This document shows positions 18,409-30,909 of a stretch of DNA of 62,117 nt, one piece after another; positions within the stretch are counted from its first letter, which is position 1, and the number at the start of each line of letters is the position of its first letter. The DNA is from Gammaproteobacteria bacterium (GTDB lineage Bacteria > Pseudomonadota > Gammaproteobacteria > UBA1113): assembly GCA_021773295.1 (NCBI GenBank), contig JAJFKI010000071.1, positions 1 through 62,117 of the forward strand, written 5' to 3'. The notes beneath the pieces are model-generated. The model saw nothing but the letters and a program-made list of their open reading frames with translations. It did not search any database and was not told where the DNA came from. Made by a program: the position numbers and the translations under genes.

Positions 18409-19710
18409 TCAGCGAACTTTACAATATGTTTCTTTGATAAACGGTAGCAGTACAAATGCACACGCGATAAACAGCGGAATGACGCTCATGGATTTGAAGA
18501 AATCATTGGCTGAGAAAATGTGTACGTTATTAATAATAGCACCATCCCAGAAATGATCGAGTAACATGCCAATGAGGAACGGCGCTATGGAGGCGCCTAA
18601 TGAATTGACCATATTCATGAAGCCAAGAGAAGTACCGCTATAATTTTGAGAGTGGGATTCCTTGATCACGGAAAACGCAATCACGAAGCCACTGGAAAAG
18701 AAACCAAAAAAGAAAATATAAATACTGAGCATTATGTGGCTGGTATTTGTATGATAAATCATTAATAGTGAGAAAATAAAGGCACCAACGCTGCCGATAT
18801 ACATGACGGGTTTGCGTCGTCCCATGCGATCGGACAAACCACCAAACGTGGGAGAACCAACAACCCATCCTAAAAAGATAACAGAGATAATGCCTGCGGC
18901 ATCGGTCCTATTTAAATGGTGAGTCGCTGTGAGAAAACTGACGCCCCACAAGGTGCCAAGCGCTGCGGTCGGTGCATACATGAGTGTGCCATAAGTAGCA
19001 GTCACCCATGATTGACGACAAGCAACAATCTTCTTAAGGCCAGCAAAGGTGCTCCTGATACTGATATTTTTTTGTTTCTTAGCGCGTTTTGGATGACTAC
19101 GAACTACGAAATATATTAAGACAGCTAAGCCAATACCGATAAAGCCTAAGATGATAATAGTATGTTGCCAATGATACCTTTCTACCAAAATGGCCAAAGG
19201 TGCTTCGCCGACAACGGCGCCAAGCATACCAACGGCAATGATTAAACCATTCATAAAGGCAAAACGGTTGGGTGGAAACCAACGGCTAGTGAGCACCAAA
19301 GCGCCCACTAAAGCAAAGGCTGAGCCCAGGCCGGTAATAAAACGCGTAATTTCTGCTTGGTGGAGCGTGCTACTCTCGGCAAACATAATGGCGCCAACAG
19401 CGCACAATAACGTGGCGAGGGTGAGTAAACGTCGTGGACCAAAGCGGTCTAAGAGCATTCCGCCAGGGATTTGCATACTCGCGTAACCTAAAAAATAAAA
19501 AGTTTGGACGCCACCGAGCGCTGCTGCACCAATTTTAAAGGTTTGCATGAGTTCTGTGTTGACAACATTGGGAAATACTTGCAGTAAAAATTCATAAAAA
19601 AAGAAAGAGGTGGCAATGAGCCAAATGATCCAAGGCCTGAAACTACCTACCTGTACGTCTTGCTTGTCTTGGACAGGTTGATTGGTAGATACTTCGTCTG
19701 TGTTCTTCAT
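18409..19710 (-). CDS. Major facilitator superfamily transporter
   Basis: 433 aa with about 12 predicted membrane helices. The loop 2-3 motif GGMLLDRFGPRRLL and its counterpart GGLSDRMGRRKPVMY are clear MFS signatures. The N-terminal cytosolic tail is hydrophilic (about 25 residues). The sequence style (SFFFYEFLLQVFPNVV) resembles the Pht-like/D-galactonate-type MFS proteins that are numerous in Legionellales and often import amino acids or nucleosides; the substrate cannot be read from sequence. It lies 16 bp upstream of the pilin gene on the same strand. Confidence 0.85.
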   Translation of the reverse strand: MKNTDEVSTNQPVQDKQDVQVGSFRPWIIWLIATSFFFYEFLLQVFPNVVNTELMQTFKIGAAALGGVQTFYFLGYASMQIPGGMLLDRFGPRRLLTLATLLCAVGAIMFAESSTLHQAEITRFITGLGSAFALVGALVLTSRWFPPNRFAFMNGLIIAVGMLGAVVGEAPLAILVERYHWQHTIIILGFIGIGLAVLIYFVVRSHPKRAKKQKNISIRSTFAGLKKIVACRQSWVTATYGTLMYAPTAALGTLWGVSFLTATHHLNRTDAAGIISVIFLGWVVGSPTFGGLSDRMGRRKPVMYIGSVGAFIFSLLMIYHTNTSHIMLSIYIFFFGFFSSGFVIAFSVIKESHSQNYSGTSLGFMNMVNSLGASIAPFLIGMLLDHFWDGAIINNVHIFSANDFFKSMSVIPLFIACAFVLLPFIKETYCKVR

Positions 19711-19783
19711 GTGTAACTATTTGCTTATTTTTGAAAAAGTAGATGTTATACCATATGTAGCTGCACAGCAATTGTTATATTAT

Positions 19784-21214
19784 TTACAATTTCTTGCGCA
19801 ATAATTCGTTAACTTGTTTTGGATTGGCCTTACCTTGGGTTTTTTTCATCACTTGGCCTACAAAATATCCAAACAGTTTGTCTTTTCCTGCGCGATATTG
19901 TTCCAGTTGTTGTGGGCTTTCGGCGATGACTTGATCAATGATGGCCACAATAGCGCTGTCGTCAGTGATTTGTTTCAAGCCATGTTTCTCAATGACGGTA
20001 TCCGCATCACCTTCCCCTTGCCACATGGCTTCAAACACAGTTTTAGCAATTTTGCCTGAGATGGTGTTATCCGAGATGCGCTTTATTAAGCCGGCAAGAT
20101 TTTCTGCACTGACAGGGCTTTCTTCAATGGATAAATTATTCTTATTGAGAAAAGCAGCCAAGTCACCCATGATCCAGTTTGCAACTAATTTAGCATCACT
20201 ATCGGTTTGTTCCAAGGTTGTTTCAAAGTATTCGGATAAGGCCTTATTGCTAATCAATACATTCGCATCATACTGACTTAAGCCGTATTGCTGTTGGAAG
20301 CGGTGTTGTTTTTCCCAAGGCAATTCAGGCATAGTTTGTTGAATACTATCAATTTGTTGTTGCTCAATAATTACGGGTAATAAATCCGGATCAGGGAAAT
20401 AGCGGTAATCATTGGCTTCTTCTTTACTGCGCATGGGGCGTGTTTCACCTTTAGCCGCATCAAATAGCAGTGTTTCTTGGTTTATCGTACCGCCAGATTC
20501 TAAGACTTGAATTTGGCGTTCTACTTCATAATTAATAGCGCGTTCTACAAAACGGAATGAATTCACATTTTTAGTTTCCGTGCGGGTGCCAAATTCTTTT
20601 TGGCCTTTGGGCCTTACGGAAACATTGGCATCGCAACGAAAAGAACCTTCCTGCATATTACCATCACAAATCTCCAGATAAGTCACTAAGGCATGCAAGG
20701 CTTTTAAATAGGCTACGGCTTCTTTGGCACAGCGCATATCAGGTTCAGAAACGATTTCTAATAAAGGCGTGCCGGTGCGATTAAAATCGATACCAGACAT
20801 ACCATGAAAATCTTCATGCAAGGATTTGCCGGCATCTTCTTCTAAATGTGCTCTGGTAATGCCGATGGTTTTGATGCTACCGTCTTCTTGCTGTACATCG
20901 AGCTTGCCGCCGTGAACGATGGGCAACTCAAATTGACTGATTTGATAACCTTTGGGTAAGTCGGGATAAAAATAATTTTTACGAGCAAAGACGGAGCGTG
21001 GCGCGATGGCGCATTGGGTACTTAAACCAAATTTAATCGCCATGCTAACACATGCTTTATTTAATACGGGTAAGACACCTGGCAAGCCTAAATCAATGGC
21101 ACAGGCTTGTGTATTGGGTGCTGCGCCATAGGCAATTGCAGCGCCTGAAAAGATTTTTGTCTTGGTGGCTAATTGTGCGTGAACTTCTAAGCCAATGACG
21201 GTTTCCCATTCCAT
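19784..21214 (-). CDS. gatB: Aspartyl/glutamyl-tRNA amidotransferase subunit B
   Basis: 476 aa, full length. Signatures: [13 protein letters not shown] at the N-terminus, [37 protein letters not shown], and the C-terminal YqeY-like tail ([23 protein letters not shown]). GatB binds and activates misacylated Glu-tRNA-Gln or Asp-tRNA-Asn for amidation using ammonia from GatA. It overlaps gatA's end by 1 bp within gatC-gatA-gatB. The window's gltX supplies the Glu-tRNA. Confidence 0.97.
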   Translation of the reverse strand: MEWETVIGLEVHAQLATKTKIFSGAAIAYGAAPNTQACAIDLGLPGVLPVLNKACVSMAIKFGLSTQCAIAPRSVFARKNYFYPDLPKGYQISQFELPIVHGGKLDVQQEDGSIKTIGITRAHLEEDAGKSLHEDFHGMSGIDFNRTGTPLLEIVSEPDMRCAKEAVAYLKALHALVTYLEICDGNMQEGSFRCDANVSVRPKGQKEFGTRTETKNVNSFRFVERAINYEVERQIQVLESGGTINQETLLFDAAKGETRPMRSKEEANDYRYFPDPDLLPVIIEQQQIDSIQQTMPELPWEKQHRFQQQYGLSQYDANVLISNKALSEYFETTLEQTDSDAKLVANWIMGDLAAFLNKNNLSIEESPVSAENLAGLIKRISDNTISGKIAKTVFEAMWQGEGDADTVIEKHGLKQITDDSAIVAIIDQVIAESPQQLEQYRAGKDKLFGYFVGQVMKKTQGKANPKQVNELLRKKL

Positions 21215-22686
21215 TATGCTGCCTCCCCTTTATCGAATGCGGTGGGTATTTGCCGGTGCCAGTCGGTGACTTGCTGGTATTGATGCCCTAGGTTTAGTAA
21301 TGTTGCTTCATCAAAATCTTTACCGATGAGTTGCAAGCCCACTGGCAAGTCGTTAACAAACCCACTAGGCAGCGCTAAGCTTGGCAAACCTGCTAAATTC
21401 ACATTAATAGTATAAAGATCGGATAAATACATGCTGACGGGATCATTCATTTTTTCACCGAGCTTAAACGCAGTGGTAGGCGCGGTTGGTCCTAATATAA
21501 CATCCACCTCATTAAACGCTTTTATAAAATCATCGCGGATTAAATGCCGCACTTGTTGCGCTTTTAAATAGTAAGCATCGTAATAGCCAGCAGACAAGGC
21601 ATAAGTGCCAATGAGAATACGGCGCTTTACTTCTTCCCCGAACCCCTCAGCGCGCGTGCGTTTATATAAATCCAATAAGTCTTTAGGGTTTTCACAGCGA
21701 TAACCATAACGCACACCATCAAAACGAGAAAGATTCGAAGAAGCTTCTGCCGGTGCAATGACGTAATACACAGGAACGGCTAAGTGTGTATTGGGTAAGG
21801 AAATGGATTTAATATTGGCGCCTAGTTTTTCAAAGGCTTTGATGGCTGTATGGATAGTATCACCTACCTCAGGATCAAGTGCGTTGGTGAAATATTCTTT
21901 GGGGATACCAATGGTTTTGCCATGAATAGAATCATTTAAGGTTGTACTATAATCTGGAACTTCTTGTTTCATACTGGTGGAATCTTTAGGATCGTGTCCT
22001 GCAATAATAGTTAATACCAGTGCCGCATCCTCCGCTGTTTGGGTAAGAGGACCACCTTGATCAAGGCTGGAAGCAAAAGCCACCATGCCAAAACGCGATA
22101 CTCGGCCATAGGTAGGTTTCAATCCCGTCAAGCCAGTGAGTGCTGCTGGTTGGCGAATCGATCCACCGGTGTCTGTACCAGTGGCACAAGGCGCCAAGCG
22201 TGCAGCCACAGCAGCAGCAGATCCACCCGATGAACCACCGGGTACGCGTGTCATATCCCAAGGGTTTTTAACCGGACCATAATGACTATTTTCATTGGAG
22301 GATCCCATGGCAAATTCATCCATATTTAATTTGCCCAACATCACCATACCGGCGTCATTACAACGTTCTACCACGGTGGCATTGTATGGCGAAATAAAAT
22401 TATCCAGCATCTTTGAGCCACAGGAGGTTTTGATGTCCTTTGTGCAAAACAAATCTTTTTGGGCAATGGGGATGCCAGTGATGCCCTGCGCTTGACCTTT
22501 TGCGCGCAAATCATCGGCGGCTTTAGCTTGAGCCAGGGCATGCTCATTACATTGGGTGATATAGCAATTGAGTTGTGGGTTAAATTGTTGCATGCGATCG
22601 AGATAATATTGAGTGACTTCAACACTACTGAAATCACCATTGCTTAAGCCTTGACTCAATTCGGCAATCGTATATTTATGTATCAT
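21214..22686 (-). CDS. gatA: Glutamyl-tRNA(Gln) amidotransferase subunit A
   Basis: 490 aa amidase-signature enzyme. Catalytic Lys in [14 protein letters not shown] (about 78), the Gly/Ser-rich stretch [34 protein letters not shown] holding the cis-Ser and nucleophile Ser. It hydrolyses glutamine and passes ammonia to GatB. Length is normal. It follows gatC by 21 bp and precedes gatB without a gap. Confidence 0.97.
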   Translation of the reverse strand: MIHKYTIAELSQGLSNGDFSSVEVTQYYLDRMQQFNPQLNCYITQCNEHALAQAKAADDLRAKGQAQGITGIPIAQKDLFCTKDIKTSCGSKMLDNFISPYNATVVERCNDAGMVMLGKLNMDEFAMGSSNENSHYGPVKNPWDMTRVPGGSSGGSAAAVAARLAPCATGTDTGGSIRQPAALTGLTGLKPTYGRVSRFGMVAFASSLDQGGPLTQTAEDAALVLTIIAGHDPKDSTSMKQEVPDYSTTLNDSIHGKTIGIPKEYFTNALDPEVGDTIHTAIKAFEKLGANIKSISLPNTHLAVPVYYVIAPAEASSNLSRFDGVRYGYRCENPKDLLDLYKRTRAEGFGEEVKRRILIGTYALSAGYYDAYYLKAQQVRHLIRDDFIKAFNEVDVILGPTAPTTAFKLGEKMNDPVSMYLSDLYTINVNLAGLPSLALPSGFVNDLPVGLQLIGKDFDEATLLNLGHQYQQVTDWHRQIPTAFDKGEAA

Positions 22687-22707
22687 GATAGTCGCTTCCT
22701 GACGTTA

Positions 22708-22998
22708 TTATTCAATGACCTGTGGGACAAGAAACAAATTCGCTTCAATCTTAGGAGCCATTTGATTGATGGCTTTGGAAAAATCACCTTCGGTGACGTG
22801 ATCGCTTCGTTGTGGTTGAATAGTGTCCAGTGGATGTGCCATTGGTGTGACACCTTTTGTATCAACTTGTTGCATTTGTTGCACCAATTCTAAAGTGCTC
22901 GACAGAGATTGTGTATATTCTGATAGTTTGTCGTCACTCATAGCGATGCGAGCTAAGTGTGCAACTTTAGCCACTTCATCAGGAGTAATGGCGCTCAT
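22708..22998 (-). CDS. gatC: Glutamyl-tRNA(Gln) amidotransferase subunit C
   Basis: 96 aa. The N-terminal EVAKVAHLARIAMSDDKL and the central MAHPLDTIQPQRSDHVTEG are GatC hallmarks. GatC wraps around GatA and stabilises the complex. GGAGAG lies about 7 nt before the ATG. First gene of gatCAB, divergent from mreB across about 160 bp, so promoters of both units must lie in 22999-23159. Confidence 0.95.
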   Translation of the reverse strand: MSAITPDEVAKVAHLARIAMSDDKLSEYTQSLSSTLELVQQMQQVDTKGVTPMAHPLDTIQPQRSDHVTEGDFSKAINQMAPKIEANLFLVPQVIE

Positions 22999-23111
22999 GA
23001 TTTTCTCTCCAAGCTAAAAGTTGGGCATTGTACACTAGCCAAGTAAAGAGCGCCAATTCCGTGAAAAGTGATTGCTGGTAGGGAATAGTATCTGTATCTA
23101 AATTGTTGTAA

Positions 23112-24203
<1,092 letters not shown>

Positions 24204-24215
24204 GGATCTTAAACA

Positions 24216-25130
24216 TTGTTGTTTAACAATAGTCAGTATATTGGTATTCGCACATTATTTTTTGTAGTGTTATCTATTGTAATAATGATGGCGGATCATC
24301 GGCATCATCAATTTGGCACAGTGCGAAGCTTTTTATCCGATGCTGTAGCGCCACTTCAATACACGGTTAATTGGCCAATGGATGTTGCGGACTGGGTTAA
24401 AAGTTCATTCAGCGCAAAGCATGAACTTATCAAAGAAAATACCCATTTAAAAATGCAGAATTTATTATTAAAAGCTAAAGTACAAAAAATTCTTGCGCTG
24501 CAAAAGGAAAATAAATCCTTGCGCGCCTTATTACAATCCTCTAATCAAGTCACAGGGCGTGTGGAAGTGGCGCAATTGTTAGCGGTGGATATGGATTCAT
24601 ATATTGCCCAAGCAATCCTTAACAAAGGGGCCAGTAAAAAAGTATTCGTCGGGCAACCCGTGTTGGGTGCGAAAGGTGTGATGGGGCAAATTACCCATGT
24701 GAATCATTTAACAAGTCGTTTAATGTTAATAACCGATACTCGCAGTGCAGTTCCGATCGTTGATAATCGCACCGGAATGCGAGCAATTGCAGTGGGCATG
24801 GGACCGCACCGTCCCTTAGCATTGATCAATATTCCAGAAACGGCTGATATTGCAGTCGGTGATAAAATCACAACATCGGGTTTAGGTTTACGCTATCCAG
24901 TTGGCTACCCCTTGGGGATTGTGACAAAAGTGGTGGAAAAACCAGGACAACAATATGCGAAAGTCGTGGTATCGCCAACGGCGCGGTTATATCGCGACAG
25001 GCAAGTATTATTAGTGTGGGAGCAACAAGCCAACATTTCTGATGAAGCAAAAAGAGAGTTACAACAGATGGAAAAAGAAGATAGAAACCTAAATCAACAA
25101 CTATTGCAGCGGGTGCGTGATGGCGGCTAG
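24216..25130 (+). CDS. mreC: Rod-shape-determining protein MreC
   Basis: 304 aa with one N-terminal membrane helix (TLFFVVLSIVIMMADH), a coiled coil (about residues 65-105: ENTHLKMQNLLLKAKVQKILALQKENKSL is its span) and a periplasmic beta domain (VGQPVLGAKGVMGQI, NRTGMRAIAVG, ITTSGLGLRYPVGYPLG). It links MreB to PBP2/RodA. The start is TTG, at 24216 or 24219, 9-12 nt after AAGGA; no ATG fits. Its 3' end overlaps mreD. Confidence 0.94.
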   Translation: MLFNNSQYIGIRTLFFVVLSIVIMMADHRHHQFGTVRSFLSDAVAPLQYTVNWPMDVADWVKSSFSAKHELIKENTHLKMQNLLLKAKVQKILALQKENKSLRALLQSSNQVTGRVEVAQLLAVDMDSYIAQAILNKGASKKVFVGQPVLGAKGVMGQITHVNHLTSRLMLITDTRSAVPIVDNRTGMRAIAVGMGPHRPLALINIPETADIAVGDKITTSGLGLRYPVGYPLGIVTKVVEKPGQQYAKVVVSPTARLYRDRQVLLVWEQQANISDEAKRELQQMEKEDRNLNQQLLQRVRDGG

Positions 25131-25611
25131 CAATACACAAAAAATGATATTAGTCATTGGGTTTAGCTTTATCGTTGCTTTGCTGTTAAGTATATTTCCA
25201 ATACCTACATGGACTATTTGGTTCCGACCAGAGTGGGTTTTACTCGTCATGATTTATTGGGTAGTAGCTTTGCCTCAGCGTATTGGTATTGGTATTGCTT
25301 GGTGCATGGGGATTTTTGTGGATGTGCTCAATGGTACAATCTTGGGTGAACATGCACTGGCATTTATTATCATTGCCTATTTAGCGATGAAGTCTTACCG
25401 ACAATTCCGTTTATCACCATGGTGGCAGCAAATGATTTCCGTGTGTATTTTTGTTGGCATTTATCAATTAATTATTTTTGTACTGCAAGGCATTACGGGT
25501 CATGCACCTAAGACGGTTCTCTACTGGTTACCCAGCATCACTAGCATGTTGCTTTGGCCCTGGATTTATGTTGTGTTGCGTAATCTAAGACGCCGCTACC
25601 AACTTACATGA
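25120..25611 (+). CDS. mreD: Rod-shape-determining protein MreD
   Basis: 163 aa, very hydrophobic with about five helices; PEWVLLVMIYWVVALPQRIGIGIAWCMGIFVDVLNG is characteristic (the stretch runs residues 34-69). Third member of the Rod-complex operon in the inner membrane. It overlaps mreC by 11 bp; GTG at 25117 is an equally possible start. In E. coli maf and rng come next; both are absent here and yhdP follows directly. Confidence 0.92.
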   Translation: MAASNTQKMILVIGFSFIVALLLSIFPIPTWTIWFRPEWVLLVMIYWVVALPQRIGIGIAWCMGIFVDVLNGTILGEHALAFIIIAYLAMKSYRQFRLSPWWQQMISVCIFVGIYQLIIFVLQGITGHAPKTVLYWLPSITSMLLWPWIYVVLRNLRRRYQLT

Positions 25612-25621
25612 CGAGGTTGTC

Positions 25622-28600
25622 ATGAAAAAAGTCATTATTAATATTTGCAAAAAAGTTTGGATTGCAGTTGCACTGTTAGTCATTGCTGCTGCGATTTTTG
25701 TAACGATTGCACGCATGATGACACCAGTTATTGCAAAACATGTGTTTGAAGTAGAAACATTTGTTAGTAAAGTGGTGCACATGCCGGTTAAAATCGGGAA
25801 AGTCGAAGCCACTTGGCATTTCATGCAACCCATGTTTCGTTTGGACCACGTAAAATTTTATTCGAAGAAGCAACAAAAATCCTCCATGACAGTCAGTCGC
25901 GTGTTTATCGGGATTGATATTATAAAATCAATTATGCAGCGACAATTTGAACCAGGCATATTAATCATTAGTGATGCCTCTTTGTCGGTGAAAGAAGATA
26001 AGCAAGGGCATTTCACCCTTATTGGTATTAACAATAACAACTTTGCCAACAATCATTTATCAATGGCACAAGCTCTACAGTGGTTATCAGCACAACGACG
26101 CATTGCTTTTCAAAATATTGTGGTTGGCATTAAACGACCAAATGGAGAAAAAGTTGATGCGCTATTGAATGTGAGTTTCAAACGCAATAACACTCATATA
26201 AGAGCGCAAGGTTATTTAACCATTGCACATGGTAAGCTAACCACTAAATTAAAATTTGTCATGAATGCACATGGCAATCCTAGCAAGCTGCGTCGTTACC
26301 GAGCGCATTTTTATTTGGAAGGGAATAATTTTAATTTGAGCAAATGGCTGCAAGGGTATTCCTATAAGTCAATGACAGTGACGCATGGAGATACTAACTT
26401 CCAAGTTTGGGGTAAGATTAAGCAAGGCAAGTTAAAAAACGTCAATATAAAATTCGGTTTAAATAATTTTAGTCTCCATAGCAGCAAAACCAAAAAAACT
26501 ATTAAACTAAAGCGTGCCAGTGGTGAAGTTGTCTTGAACGCACACAAATCTGGTGGCTTTATACTTACAAGTAATCAGTTAAAAGTCATTACGACGAAGC
26601 CGTGGCCATTAGAGGAGATTAATTTAAACGTAACCAAAGATAAAGACTACCAGCTTTATATTAAATACCTTCCTATCGAGGCTATAAGAGTACTGTTAAC
26701 ATTTAATCCGGTCTTGCCAAAGGAGCTGAATAATTTCCTCAAGCATACTAAACCAACAGGGACTATCCAGCATTTAAAATTAGGGGTGAGTTTAGCTGAG
26801 AATAAACTAACACTTAAGGATTATGACTTTAGTGTGAATAAGCTAGGGTGGCAAGCGTGGAAAAAAATACCAGGCGTCACATCGCTAGCGATTAAGGTAA
26901 GAGGTGATTTAACGAGAACAAAAATAAATGCTTATGGTCATAATCTCAGCTTAAGCATTCCAAGACTGTATGAAAAGCCATTAGCTTTAACAAGCCTAAC
27001 GTTAAATGCGCTTGTGGAAAACAAGGGCACAAAGTCACAGTTATTGCTACAAGATGTTACGCTGAAAACAAAAAATGACGCGGCGTCAATTCATGGCAAG
27101 ATTAGTTTTGATAAGGAAAAATCACCACAAATAGATTTAGCCAGTGCCATCAAGAGTCATCATGTTACGCCACAATCGTTAAAAGAATTTCTCCCGAGTA
27201 AACTCTTGAATCAACAATTTGTGCACTGGATGGATAATGCTGTCAAGCCGGGCGGTAAACTCGATGGACAATTGTTATGGCGTGGAGCGCTTGATACATT
27301 TCCTTATGATGATAAGTCGGGTACTTTTTTCATAAAAGCTGCTTTTAAACAACTTAATTTTCAATTTCATTCACACTGGCCAACGGTACGAAATATGGAT
27401 GGTTCTATTGAATTTTCTCAAAGAAGGCTTGCAATCATAGCAAATAAAGCTGAATCATTGGGTAACCAATTGGATAATGTGACAGCAATAATGCCGTATA
27501 TTGGCAGAGCGCATCCCATTATATTGACGGTAAACGGTAATGCTCATGGGCCGTTAGCAGCTGGCAGGGATTATGTGATGCATTCACCTATCAAGACAAT
27601 CGTAGGAAAAGACTTCAGTCAAATTAAATTCACTGGACCCGCAAAATTTAAGTTATCTCTTAGGGTTCCATTGGCACATCATCCTAAGGACGATGAGATA
27701 AGCTACAATGGCACGCTCAGATTGGCTAATAATAGTGTTGCCTTTCCTTTTAGTAAACATTTAAAAATTAATAAGCTGGGCGGCCAATTGTTGATTAGTC
27801 AGCATGGTGTCAAATCTAAAAATATAACAGCTGCCATTATGGATAGTCAGGCGGCGATTGATTTATTCAGTCATCATTCGAAGGCAAAGCCTAGTTTGGA
27901 AATAAGTGTTAACAGCAAGACAGATGCGGTTGAACTATCTAAACTTGTTAATTATCCCATTGAACAATTTGCTAAGGGTGCATTTGATTACCAAGCTAAA
28001 GTAAATTATACCAATACAGGGGATATTAAATTATCTCTTAAGTCAGACTTGAAAGGCGTTGCGTTTAATCTGCCAAAGCCTTTTTCAAAAGAAAAAATTG
28101 ATAGATTACCGATGAACATTTCACTTCATGATATAAAAGGTCATCAGTATTTGCTTGGATTTAACATCGGTAGTGTTGTCGCCGGTAAGCTATTATATGA
28201 TAAAACCAAGCAAGCGATTAAATTTACTAAGGGACATGTGCACTTTGGCGTCTCAGAGATTGGCTTACCTGTCAGTCATAAATTGATCATCGATGGTGAT
28301 ATTCACTACATGTCTTTAAAAGGATGGATTGATTTCTTGAGTCATTATCATGCTAAGAAAAACACGGGTGACGCATTAAATTTCATTTTAAAAAATTTAC
28401 AGATCACTGTCGCTAAGGTAAATGTTTATGATGAAATGTTTAACCATGTTTTATTTGGTGTTGACCCACAAAAAGACCAAGTAATTGTGACAGTCAAAGG
28501 TGCAGATATTGATGGCACAATGTATTTTCCTCTTAATTGGGATGAGCGACTAGAAATGCAATTTAGTAAACTGTATTTAATGCCCTCTAAAAAGAGCATG

Positions 28601-29449
28601 TCTGATTTTGTGGTAATGTTGCCAAAAAAATTACCACCGATGATTATTAATTGCGCGGATTTTCGTTATGGTGATCGTGCTTTTGGTAATGTGGGTTTTA
28701 AAACTACGCGTACGGATAATGGCTTAAGCATTGATAAGTTTGTAGCATTTAACAAATATTATGTGTTAAATGCCAAAGGTAGTTGGACAGCAAAAGGTGG
28801 TAAGCAACAAACTCATGTTGTCGGCACAGTGTCGAGTACTGATGTATCGAATGCCCTAAAGCAGTGGCAATTTCCTAAAAACTTCCATAATGATGATGCG
28901 AATATTAACGTTAACTTAGTCTGGCCTGGCTCACCGATTGCTTTTTCCACTAAACATTTACAAGGCTTGCTAAGTTTGCGTTTTGGTTCTGGTTACATAG
29001 ATGGTTTGAGTAAAAGTGCTGATGCTAAAGTTGGCTTTGGTCGCTTGCTTAATTTACTGAGCATACAAAGTTTGCCACGTCGTTTAACGTTAAACTTTAG
29101 AGACTTAACCCATAAAGGTTTTTATTTTGATAAATTCCGTGGTGATTTTGATATTAAAGACGGTAATGCTACTACCAATAATACGTATATAAATGGTTCT
29201 GTTGCTTATATTGCGATTAATGGTGGTATTGATTTATATAATAAGATTTATCATTTGCGCTTATTTATTGCGCCCAACCTAACCTCTAGTATTCCGATCG
29301 TTGCAACTATTGCAGGGGGACCGATTGTGGGTGGTGTTGCCTGGATTATTAACAAAATGGTAACACCTGAAGTTCAGCGTATTGCGCATTATACTTATTT
29401 GGTAAGTGGAACATGGGATAAACCTGTGATAAAAAATGTGAAAGGCTAA
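25622..29449 (+). CDS. yhdP: YhdP family AsmA-like envelope protein
   Basis: 1275 aa, one N-terminal membrane helix (WIAVALLVIAAAIFVTIARM) followed by a very long, beta-rich periplasmic part, the AsmA/TamB-like bridge design. The C-terminus (HYTYLVSGTWDKPVIKNV) and the preceding FDKFRGDFDIKDGNATTNNTYI region match the family's conserved end. YhdP-type proteins move phospholipid between inner and outer membrane. GAGG sits 7 nt before the ATG. Placed between mreD and tldD as in enterobacteria, without rng. Confidence 0.9.
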   Translation: MKKVIINICKKVWIAVALLVIAAAIFVTIARMMTPVIAKHVFEVETFVSKVVHMPVKIGKVEATWHFMQPMFRLDHVKFYSKKQQKSSMTVSRVFIGIDIIKSIMQRQFEPGILIISDASLSVKEDKQGHFTLIGINNNNFANNHLSMAQALQWLSAQRRIAFQNIVVGIKRPNGEKVDALLNVSFKRNNTHIRAQGYLTIAHGKLTTKLKFVMNAHGNPSKLRRYRAHFYLEGNNFNLSKWLQGYSYKSMTVTHGDTNFQVWGKIKQGKLKNVNIKFGLNNFSLHSSKTKKTIKLKRASGEVVLNAHKSGGFILTSNQLKVITTKPWPLEEINLNVTKDKDYQLYIKYLPIEAIRVLLTFNPVLPKELNNFLKHTKPTGTIQHLKLGVSLAENKLTLKDYDFSVNKLGWQAWKKIPGVTSLAIKVRGDLTRTKINAYGHNLSLSIPRLYEKPLALTSLTLNALVENKGTKSQLLLQDVTLKTKNDAASIHGKISFDKEKSPQIDLASAIKSHHVTPQSLKEFLPSKLLNQQFVHWMDNAVKPGGKLDGQLLWRGALDTFPYDDKSGTFFIKAAFKQLNFQFHSHWPTVRNMDGSIEFSQRRLAIIANKAESLGNQLDNVTAIMPYIGRAHPIILTVNGNAHGPLAAGRDYVMHSPIKTIVGKDFSQIKFTGPAKFKLSLRVPLAHHPKDDEISYNGTLRLANNSVAFPFSKHLKINKLGGQLLISQHGVKSKNITAAIMDSQAAIDLFSHHSKAKPSLEISVNSKTDAVELSKLVNYPIEQFAKGAFDYQAKVNYTNTGDIKLSLKSDLKGVAFNLPKPFSKEKIDRLPMNISLHDIKGHQYLLGFNIGSVVAGKLLYDKTKQAIKFTKGHVHFGVSEIGLPVSHKLIIDGDIHYMSLKGWIDFLSHYHAKKNTGDALNFILKNLQITVAKVNVYDEMFNHVLFGVDPQKDQVIVTVKGADIDGTMYFPLNWDERLEMQFSKLYLMPSKKSMSDFVVMLPKKLPPMIINCADFRYGDRAFGNVGFKTTRTDNGLSIDKFVAFNKYYVLNAKGSWTAKGGKQQTHVVGTVSSTDVSNALKQWQFPKNFHNDDANINVNLVWPGSPIAFSTKHLQGLLSLRFGSGYIDGLSKSADAKVGFGRLLNLLSIQSLPRRLTLNFRDLTHKGFYFDKFRGDFDIKDGNATTNNTYINGSVAYIAINGGIDLYNKIYHLRLFIAPNLTSSIPIVATIAGGPIVGGVAWIINKMVTPEVQRIAHYTYLVSGTWDKPVIKNVKG

Positions 29450-29461
29450 AAAGGCAGTAAA

Positions 29462-30904
29462 ATGAAACAATTAATTCAATCAGTCGATGATTTATTATTA
29501 AAACCAGCCGGTTTAACGCAGCAACAATTAACAAACGTATTAGATCAACTATTGGGCTATAAAGTTGATTATGCCGATCTTTATTTTCAAAGTATTCGTA
29601 ATGAAGCATGGATGTTAGAAGACGGTATTATTAAATCTGGAAGTTTTGATATTGAAACGGGTGTGGGAGTGCGAGCAATTACCGGTGAAAAAACTGGTTT
29701 TGCTTATACCGATGATATTCAGCTCACTAGTTTAGAAAATGCTGCTAAAGCTGCTCGTAGCATTGCTAGCACACAAGGTGGCGGCAGTTTGCAATTACAA
29801 AAAGTATCACAAGCGTTAAATTTATACTCGCCCAATGATCCTCTAATGCAAATGTCTGAAAAAGATAAAGTCTCCTTGCTTTTGCAGATTGATAAACTCG
29901 TTAGGGCACAAGATGCTCGTATCAACCATGTGATAGCAAATCTCTCTGGCAGCTATGAAATGATTTTATTAATGGGCAGTGACGGTACTTTGAGTGCTGA
30001 TTTGCGTCCTTTAGTGCGTTGCGACATACAAGTGATTGCCGAGGAGCATGGTCGGCGTGAGACCGCCCACATTGGTTTTGGTGGCCGCCATGATTATGCC
30101 GAATTTCTTAAAGATGACTTGCTGCAAAAAAAATCTGTGGAAGTAGTGCGCCAAGCCTTAGTGAATTTAGAAGCTGTGGAGGCACCTGCTGGCACTATGC
30201 CGGTTGTCTTAGGGCCTGGATGGCCAGGTGTGTTATTACATGAAGCCATCGGCCATGGTTTAGAAGGTGATTTTAATCGCAAAGGGACTTCAGCGTTTAC
30301 TGGAAAAATCGGGCAACGGGTTGCATCTCCTGGCTGCACGGTTGTTGATGATGGAACATTGCCTGGACGCCGAGGTTCGCTTAATGTGGACGATGAAGGG
30401 TGCCCTACTCAATGCACTGTATTAATTGAAGATGGTATCTTAACGAATTACATGCAAGATCGTTTAAATGCAAAATTAATGGGAGTTACGCCCACTGGAA
30501 ATGGTCGCCGTGAAAGTTATGCCTATTTACCCATGCCTCGCATGACAAATACCTACATGTTAGCAGGTGCTTATGATCCTGAGGAAATCATTGCCTCAGT
30601 CGATAAAGGTTTATACGCCGTTAACTTTGGCGGCGGCCAAGTCGATATTACTAATGGCAAATTTGTTTTTTCTGCCAGCGAAGCTTACTTAATTGAAAAT
30701 GGTAAAGTGACGAAACCAGTGAAGGGCGCAACCCTCATTGGTAATGGCCCTGATGTATTAACGCGGGTATCCATGATTGGTAACAATATGGAACTCGATG
30801 CTGGTGTTGGCACCTGTGGTAAAGAGGGGCAAAGCGTACCCGTTGGTGTTGGGCAACCCACGCTTAAAATTGATAGTTTAACCGTGGGTGGTACGTCGTT
30901 GTAG
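29462..30904 (+). CDS. tldD: Metalloprotease TldD
   Basis: 480 aa. The zinc motif [16 protein letters not shown] (HExxxH, about residue 260) and the [19 protein letters not shown] and [23 protein letters not shown] segments are TldD signatures. TldD pairs with PmbA/TldE, here two genes downstream, to trim unfolded peptides such as microcins and the CcdA antitoxin. It starts 13 bp after yhdP. Confidence 0.96.
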   Translation: MKQLIQSVDDLLLKPAGLTQQQLTNVLDQLLGYKVDYADLYFQSIRNEAWMLEDGIIKSGSFDIETGVGVRAITGEKTGFAYTDDIQLTSLENAAKAARSIASTQGGGSLQLQKVSQALNLYSPNDPLMQMSEKDKVSLLLQIDKLVRAQDARINHVIANLSGSYEMILLMGSDGTLSADLRPLVRCDIQVIAEEHGRRETAHIGFGGRHDYAEFLKDDLLQKKSVEVVRQALVNLEAVEAPAGTMPVVLGPGWPGVLLHEAIGHGLEGDFNRKGTSAFTGKIGQRVASPGCTVVDDGTLPGRRGSLNVDDEGCPTQCTVLIEDGILTNYMQDRLNAKLMGVTPTGNGRRESYAYLPMPRMTNTYMLAGAYDPEEIIASVDKGLYAVNFGGGQVDITNGKFVFSASEAYLIENGKVTKPVKGATLIGNGPDVLTRVSMIGNNMELDAGVGTCGKEGQSVPVGVGQPTLKIDSLTVGGTSL

Positions 30905-30909
30905 TTTAT

